Assembly (NCBI GenBank): GCA_963751395.1
Contig: CAVVUC010000001.1
Coordinates: 186,001 to 250,000, forward strand
Reading direction: 5' to 3'
Length of the DNA stretch: 64,000 nt
Source: CAVVUC01 sp963751395
GTDB taxonomy: Bacteria > Verrucomicrobiota > Verrucomicrobiia > Chthoniobacterales > Chthoniobacteraceae
In this document: piece by piece, positions 59,016 through 64,000 of the stretch
How positions within the stretch are numbered: the stretch's first letter is position 1
Layout: each line of letters starts with the position of its first letter
The notes under the pieces: model-generated
What the model was told of the DNA's origin: nothing
The model's input: only the letters and a program-made list of their open reading frames with translations
Databases searched by the model: none
Made by a program: the position numbers and the translations under genes

Positions 59016-59175
59016 GCAAGGTGGATAGGGCGCTCGGCGCGTCCTGAGCGTAGTCGAAGGATGGGTTTGGCAGCCGCCGCAAGGCGCATTATGATTTGCT
59101 GCTTCGCAGGTTGTCGTACCCATCGTGCGCCCATTCGACAAGCTCAGGACAGGCTCCGCGCCCGATCCACCTTGC
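59016..59175. repeat. Dispersed inverted repeat (copy B)
   Basis: Ends 59016-59033 and 59158-59175 are inverted (17 of 18 matching). GTCCTGAGCGTAGTCGAA and TTCGACAAGCTCAGGAC inside are imperfect inverted copies as well. It is close to copy A at 54373-54511 and carries the same GATCCACCTTGCG end as the 34.5-kb repeat. It fills the gap between the GH105 fusion and the TPR gene. Confidence 0.65.
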
Positions 59176-59273
59176 GCGCGACGTTGCAGTTCCGCCCTCA
59201 TTTTGAATCAATCTGAATCACGGCACGCCTCCGCGGCGCTTGCTCAAAAAAGCGATTCGCGTAGTTTGAGCCG

Positions 59274-62200
59274 ATGCCGGTGCGCGCCCTCATTGCCTGC
59301 TTGTTGCTGCTTGTTTTTGCAGTCGCGCACGCCGCGTCGGATTCGTCGCGCATCGCAGAGCGCTACAAGCAGATGATCGAGAAGAATCCCGTCGAAGGCA
59401 CCGTGCTCGACCGGCTCTGGAAGTTGTCGCAGGAGAACTCGGCGACGGGCGCGCTGCTGGATGAATACAAGGCGGCGAGCGGCACATTCACCGGCGCGAT
59501 GATCTACGGCCACTTGTTGCAAAAGGCCGGGCGGATGGCAGACGCGCGGACCGCTTACGAACACGCGGCGACGCTCGACCCAAACAGCGCTCTGCCCCGC
59601 CTTTCGCTCGCGCGGTTATTCTCCGCACAGCAGGAGCCGAAGGAGGCTGCGGGTGAGCTGGAAAAAGTGGTGGCGCTGCTCCGCGCGGACGACCCTTCGC
59701 TCACGGATACTTTGCTGAAGCTCGGCGATGCATGGCTCGCCGCGAATGAACTCGCGAAGGCAGCGGAAGCATGGGAGCAAATCGTCGCCCGCGATCCGGG
59801 CAACTTCGCGCTCAGGCAACGGCTCGCGGAGAACTACGAGAAGAACGGGCTGCCCGAAAAAGCGATCGCCCAATACCAATACCTCGAGTCGCACGGCGAA
59901 GCTGCACAGCAGGCCCAGGCGCTGCTAAACCTGGCGCGCATCCACCAATCGCGCGGCGAGGAGGACACCGCGATCCAATCGCTCGAAAAGGCGCTGGGGC
60001 TCGTCGGCCCCGGCAACTGGATGCGCGGGGAGTTGCAGGCGCGCCTTATCCGGCTGCACCAGCGGTTCAACCGCACCGGCGAACTGGAAGATCGCTGGAA
60101 AAAAGCCGTCGAACAAAACCCGCGCGATCTCGCCGGATACCTGCAACTCGTTGACCTCTACGAGCGGATCCCGAATCTCGATCAGCAGAAGGTCTGGCTC
60201 GAAAAACTGTGCGAACTCGCGCCGAAGAATGCCGAATACAAAATCAAGCTCGCCCGGCTGCTCGTGCAGCTCGGTCAGACGGATCGCGCCGCCGACATGT
60301 TCGACCGCGTGTTGAAAGAGCAGCCCTCCAATGCCGATCTCGTCTTTGCCCGCGCGGAGATCGATCTCCAGCGCGATGCGCCGCAGGCTGCGAAGGCGCG
60401 CATCGAAGCGCTGATCGAAGCGCTGATCGAAGCCTCGAAAAACGACGAGATGGTCCGGTCGAGGTCGCTGGATTTTTTTGTCAAATATCGGTTTTTCGAT
60501 GCCGTCGAGCAGCAGCTCGTGGCGAACGCCATCAGCGACGAGGGAGTGCTGGCGCTGGCGCGGTTTTGCTTCGCGCAACACAAGCCGGCCGACGCCCGAA
60601 GCACGCTCCAGCGGCTTGTGAAAAAGACTGATCCGGCGGAGAAGCAGGCGGCCGCATTCATGAAAATCGCCCAGATGCTCAAGGAGCAGAGCGACCTCGC
60701 GGGTGCTCTTGCGGCCATGCAGCAGGCAGTCGAATTGCAGCCCCGCTCCGCCGAATCGCTGCTCGCGCTGGCCGATTCTCTGCTGGCCCTGAATCGGTTT
60801 GAGGAGGCGCAGAAGGCGGCGGAGCAAGCCTGGGATATGAGCACGGATGAGGCTGCGCGCATCGCGGCGGATCAAAAACTCTTGCGCGTCCTGCAGGCGC
60901 GCGCGGCGAACGAGGAAGCGGCGTCGAAAACAACGCCGTGGGATTTGAGGAGACGCATCGAGCTTCCGCCGGGCCCACGACTCCGCACTCCCCCGGTCGA
61001 ATCCGAATTGCTGAACAATTACATCTCGATGCTCGCGAAGAAGGCAGCGGACAATCCATCGAGCGACGCCTTTCTGCGCCTGGCGCGATGGCACTCGTGG
61101 AACCGCAACTACAAAGCGGCGCTGGGCAATTGCCAGCGCGCGCTTGAACTCGATCCGAAATTCATTCCCGCCCTCGAATTTGCCGTGAAAATGGAGTCGG
61201 CGGGCGGACAGAAAAATGAGGCGATCGCGCATCTGCGCAAGCTCGCGGAGATTGATCCGGCAAGGCGGCAATCCTGCCTGATGGAGACCGGCCGGCTCTC
61301 GATGGAGGCGGGCCAGCCCGATGATGCGCTCCGGATTTACTCCGACTTGGAAAAGGAAAACCCGGGAGACATCGAGACCCTGTCCGGCCTCGCTGTCGCT
61401 CAACAGCAGACCGGCAAATGGGAGGACGCGCTGGCGACCTGGCAGCGCGCCTACGAGGCCAGTCCCGCCGTGAAGAAACGAGAACTCACACAACCGCTGT
61501 TGAACGCGCTCGAACGGACCGGGCGGCATCCGCAGGCAGCCCGGCTCCTGCTGACGGCCACCGACGGGCAGCCGGACGAAAATGCGCGGCTCAATTCCTT
61601 TCAGGATCTGCTCAACTATTGCAAAAGGCACGAGATGACTCCGTGGCTGCAAGAGCAATACGAGCAGCGTCACAAATTGCGTCCCGACGACTACTTCGCA
61701 GCGGTGGCGTTCGCCAGAATTTTGAAGGCGAACGGAAAGGACAGCGAAGCGCTCGCGGTGCTTGGCGAGGCGGTCTATTCGGCTCCGAATGAAGCCGGGG
61801 CGCTGAAGGAACTTGTGCGGGAGGAGGAGCAGGCCGGGGACTTCGACGCGGCGATCCGCCACCAGCAACGGTTGCTTTTGCTTGTGCCGCAAAGCGACTC
61901 CGCTGAACTCGAAAAACTCGCCGCATTGCAGGAGGACAGCTTCGACCTCGACGGAGCGGAGCGCACTTGGGAGAAGATCGCCCGCCTTTTCCCGCGCGAT
62001 CCGTCCGCTCAGAATCGAGCGGCTGAATTCTTCATGCGGTGGGGCGCTCCGGAGAAGGCGACGGAAGTTCTGCGCAGGCTGCGCGTGCTGGACCCCGAAA
62101 ATGCCCGGGCGCTTTTACTGCTCGCAAAGCTCGCCGAGGACACCGGAAACGGCGCGGAGGCGATTTCATGCTGCGAGCAGATTTTGCAGCATGCTCCGCC

Positions 62201-64000
62201 GGCAAAATCGGACGCTCCTTTGGTAATGCCGCACGCACACAAGGCGCTTGGAGGCGTGAGTTCCCTCGCTCCCGGGCGAGTTCCGGTTGTGGGCTCAATC
62301 ATGGCGGGTACTCCCCAGCCAGCCGAAACCGACCTCTGCCTCAAAGCAATCCGCGTGATTTCTCAAAATCTGAGGTCGGGTGGCGATCGAGCCGCTCTGC
62401 GCACGTGGCTTGCGCGCTGGGAGAATGCACAAGCGCCATGCGAAGCTCTCTGGGCGTTTTACTTTGCGGGCGCGAACGATCTCGCGATGAAACAGCTCGG
62501 GGCGATGATCGAAAAATCACCGGACGCTCCGCAGGTGCAGCAAGGCTTCATTTCACTCGCACTGGATATGCGTGAATACGCCCGATTGCGTGATTGGATT
62601 CTGGACCAAAGCCGTCCGGCCGCAACCCGCGCGATGCTGACCATCGAGCTTGACCAGTGGCTGAATGGCAATCCGCAGACCGACTCGCGGTTGCTCAGCG
62701 AGCTTTTCAACGAGCCGTTCGCGTATCGCGACATCTTGTGGGAGTCAGCCGTGCTGTTTGCCAAATACGACCACTACGAAGAAGCGCTTCGGCTCGGGCA
62801 TCGTGTGCTCGACTCCTGCCGGACTCAGCGGGCGTCCTACGCCACCAGAATTGCGGAGTGGCACATCGTTCTTGGTGATCGCCTTGCCGCGAGGCAGACA
62901 CTTCAGGGCGTTCTTAACGAAACGGGAAGCTCGTTGGACGACCCGGTGTTCTCTGCACTCAGAACCTATTTTCTGCTGCTCGGCGAGAGCGAGCGCGCGC
63001 CGTTTGTCGAATCAGTTGCCAGGAGGGAAAATGCTCCAGCCCTTCATTCGGCACTGGCGCTTTCGCTGCTTTATGGCCTTCAGGGAAATGAAGAAGCCGC
63101 ACAGGCCGGGTTGAAACGTCTGCTCGAAATGCGCCCCATCGCGACCGACTCCGAAGGAAATGCGGAGGAACCGGCAGCGAACCGTTACTGGAATTTTGTG
63201 CTGACGACCGGCAGCAAACTCGAGCTGTGGAAATTTGACCGGCTTGCCCGTTTTTGGTGGGGGGAGTCACTGGCTGACCCGGCCGCGATCAAGCTACAGG
63301 GGGAGCAAGCCGTGAGACTGTCGCGTGAAGTCATGCTGCGCTTCTGCGAGAACAAACTCGCGGGCGCGGACGCTGTCGAGATGGAATTATTGCTGGATGA
63401 ATTCGAGCGGATCATGACGCCCGAAATGATGCAGGCGCTTGCCTCCGCCCTGGAACGCAGCCAGCTCACCGTGCAAAGCCTCCGAATCACCCAGCGGCTC
63501 TGGCAGCGCGATCCCGCGAACCCGCACCGCTTCCGTGCCCTGATGAATGCCTGTCGGATAGTAAGGGACAAAACGATCCCCATCGCCGCTCTCCGCCAGA
63601 TTGTCTCCGGCGGTTTGTTGACCGGCGATCCAGCCTCGAATCGCGAATGCGTTGCGCTTCTGGTCGATCTGCTTTTGGAAAGCGGCGAATGGACCAAAGC
63701 AAAGGCAATCCTCCAAGCCACGCTCACTGCTTCTCCGGGCGAGACGCCATTTCTCGCTCGAATGGCGCGAGTCCACGAGCAACTCGACGAATGGGACCAG
63801 GCGGCGGCCATGTACCGCCTGCTCGTCAATGGCGATCCGGCCAATCCCGAGCATCAGCTCAGTCTGGCTCTTGCCCTCGAGTCTGCGGGCAAACGGGATG
63901 CCGCCATTGAATTGTTGCAAAACGCGAAGTGCCCGCGAACCCGCAAGATCGAATGCACGCTCCTGGATTTCTACCGCAGAGCAAAACGGCCCGACAAAGT
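59274..64000 (+). CDS. Giant exported tetratricopeptide-repeat protein (runs off the window)
   Basis: At least 1,575 codons stay open without a stop from ATG 59274 to the window edge. A signal peptide (MPVRALIACLLLLVFAVAHA) precedes an almost continuous array of TPR-type helices: for example TAYEHAATLDPNSALPRLSL, AIAQYQYLESHGEAAQQAQA, QAVELQPRSAESLLALADS, ALELDPKFIPALEFAV. Most repeats are 34-residue units with the Ala/Leu/Pro pattern of TPRs. Such proteins scaffold periplasmic or surface complexes. The C-terminus and any anchor are beyond the window. A short in-frame duplication (IEALIEALIEA) lies at about 60410-60435. Confidence 0.82.
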   Translation, partial: MPVRALIACLLLLVFAVAHAASDSSRIAERYKQMIEKNPVEGTVLDRLWKLSQENSATGALLDEYKAASGTFTGAMIYGHLLQKAGRMADARTAYEHAATLDPNSALPRLSLARLFSAQQEPKEAAGELEKVVALLRADDPSLTDTLLKLGDAWLAANELAKAAEAWEQIVARDPGNFALRQRLAENYEKNGLPEKAIAQYQYLESHGEAAQQAQALLNLARIHQSRGEEDTAIQSLEKALGLVGPGNWMRGELQARLIRLHQRFNRTGELEDRWKKAVEQNPRDLAGYLQLVDLYERIPNLDQQKVWLEKLCELAPKNAEYKIKLARLLVQLGQTDRAADMFDRVLKEQPSNADLVFARAEIDLQRDAPQAAKARIEALIEALIEASKNDEMVRSRSLDFFVKYRFFDAVEQQLVANAISDEGVLALARFCFAQHKPADARSTLQRLVKKTDPAEKQAAAFMKIAQMLKEQSDLAGALAAMQQAVELQPRSAESLLALADSLLALNRFEEAQKAAEQAWDMSTDEAARIAADQKLLRVLQARAANEEAASKTTPWDLRRRIELPPGPRLRTPPVESELLNNYISMLAKKAADNPSSDAFLRLARWHSWNRNYKAALGNCQRALELDPKFIPALEFAVKMESAGGQKNEAIAHLRKLAEIDPARRQSCLMETGRLSMEAGQPDDALRIYSDLEKENPGDIETLSGLAVAQQQTGKWEDALATWQRAYEASPAVKKRELTQPLLNALERTGRHPQAARLLLTATDGQPDENARLNSFQDLLNYCKRHEMTPWLQEQYEQRHKLRPDDYFAAVAFARILKANGKDSEALAVLGEAVYSAPNEAGALKELVREEEQAGDFDAAIRHQQRLLLLVPQSDSAELEKLAALQEDSFDLDGAERTWEKIARLFPRDPSAQNRAAEFFMRWGAPEKATEVLRRLRVLDPENARALLLLAKLAEDTGNGAEAISCCEQILQHAPPAKSDAPLVMPHAHKALGGVSSLAPGRVPVVGSIMAGTPQPAETDLCLKAIRVISQNLRSGGDRAALRTWLARWENAQAPCEALWAFYFAGANDLAMKQLGAMIEKSPDAPQVQQGFISLALDMREYARLRDWILDQSRPAATRAMLTIELDQWLNGNPQTDSRLLSELFNEPFAYRDILWESAVLFAKYDHYEEALRLGHRVLDSCRTQRASYATRIAEWHIVLGDRLAARQTLQGVLNETGSSLDDPVFSALRTYFLLLGESERAPFVESVARRENAPALHSALALSLLYGLQGNEEAAQAGLKRLLEMRPIATDSEGNAEEPAANRYWNFVLTTGSKLELWKFDRLARFWWGESLADPAAIKLQGEQAVRLSREVMLRFCENKLAGADAVEMELLLDEFERIMTPEMMQALASALERSQLTVQSLRITQRLWQRDPANPHRFRALMNACRIVRDKTIPIAALRQIVSGGLLTGDPASNRECVALLVDLLLESGEWTKAKAILQATLTASPGETPFLARMARVHEQLDEWDQAAAMYRLLVNGDPANPEHQLSLALALESAGKRDAAIELLQNAKCPRTRKIECTLLDFYRRAKRPDK

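Noticed and set aside
59925..61892. Open frame of 655 codons on the minus strand
   Set aside because: Antisense to the TPR gene, whose repeats and signal peptide are clear.

Overview
The window is GC-rich and its gene content points to a Verrucomicrobiota bacterium, perhaps a Chthoniobacter/Spartobacteria relative. This is inferred from PEP-CTERM exported proteins, a free-standing prepilin, GYF_2/RDD membrane proteins, a pectin/rhamnogalacturonan locus with fused enzymes and a giant exported TPR protein. No rRNA or other direct taxonomic marker is present.

Left end (1-10387): remnants of mobile DNA (a truncated HsdM joined to Mu-like head genes) are followed by an apparently intact integrative element of about 7.8 kb (2516-10338). 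It sits in the 3' end of a tRNA-Gly(CCC) gene and is bounded by 39-bp direct repeats. It encodes a tyrosine integrase, a small AlpA-like DNA-binding protein, a CHC2/Toprim primase, a DUF3987 ATPase, an HTH protein resembling terminase small subunits, and a three-gene cargo operon with two PEP-CTERM proteins.

Core region (10403-34372): pseudopilin, alpha/beta hydrolase, DUF883-like protein and GlnD come first. The outstanding locus is next: a SAM-I (S-box) riboswitch with its own promoter and an apparent Shine-Dalgarno-sequestering hairpin precedes a threonine-synthase-like PLP enzyme, a MoaD/ThiS-like protein ending in Gly-Gly, and a NIL-domain protein. The riboswitch suggests that these genes serve methionine/homocysteine synthesis by protein-bound sulfur rather than plain threonine synthesis. 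The riboswitch P3 helix carries an inserted heptad-repeat palindrome, and related repeats occur near 37.9 and 43.2 kb. After folB, a frameshifted DUF721/DciA gene and a ferredoxin comes an 11-gene collinear minus-strand cluster (18611-29344) with MoxR, DUF58, DUF4129, DUF4350, SpoIIM-like, RDD and GYF_2 proteins, then LptF/G and a multi-PAS histidine kinase.

Specialised-metabolite region (32789-43881): two flavoproteins with the halogenase WxWxIP motif, a third FAD oxidoreductase, an acyl carrier protein, an adenylate-forming ligase, an MMPL exporter, an LpxL-like acyltransferase, a LolA-like carrier and a lipoprotein. This resembles the tailoring and export half of aryl-polyene type clusters, but no ketosynthase is present in the window.

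Right part (43905-64000): radical SAM and ABC-F proteins, small exported proteins and pirin, then a pectin/rhamnogalacturonan degradation locus (DUF4861, GH105-GH28 fusion, PL4-type lyase, BNR_4-GH105 fusion), and the start of a TPR protein of more than 1,500 residues that runs off the end. Several intergenic regions hold hairpin-rich dispersed repeats (34.4-34.8, 48.9-49.1, 54.2-54.5, 59.0-59.2 kb).
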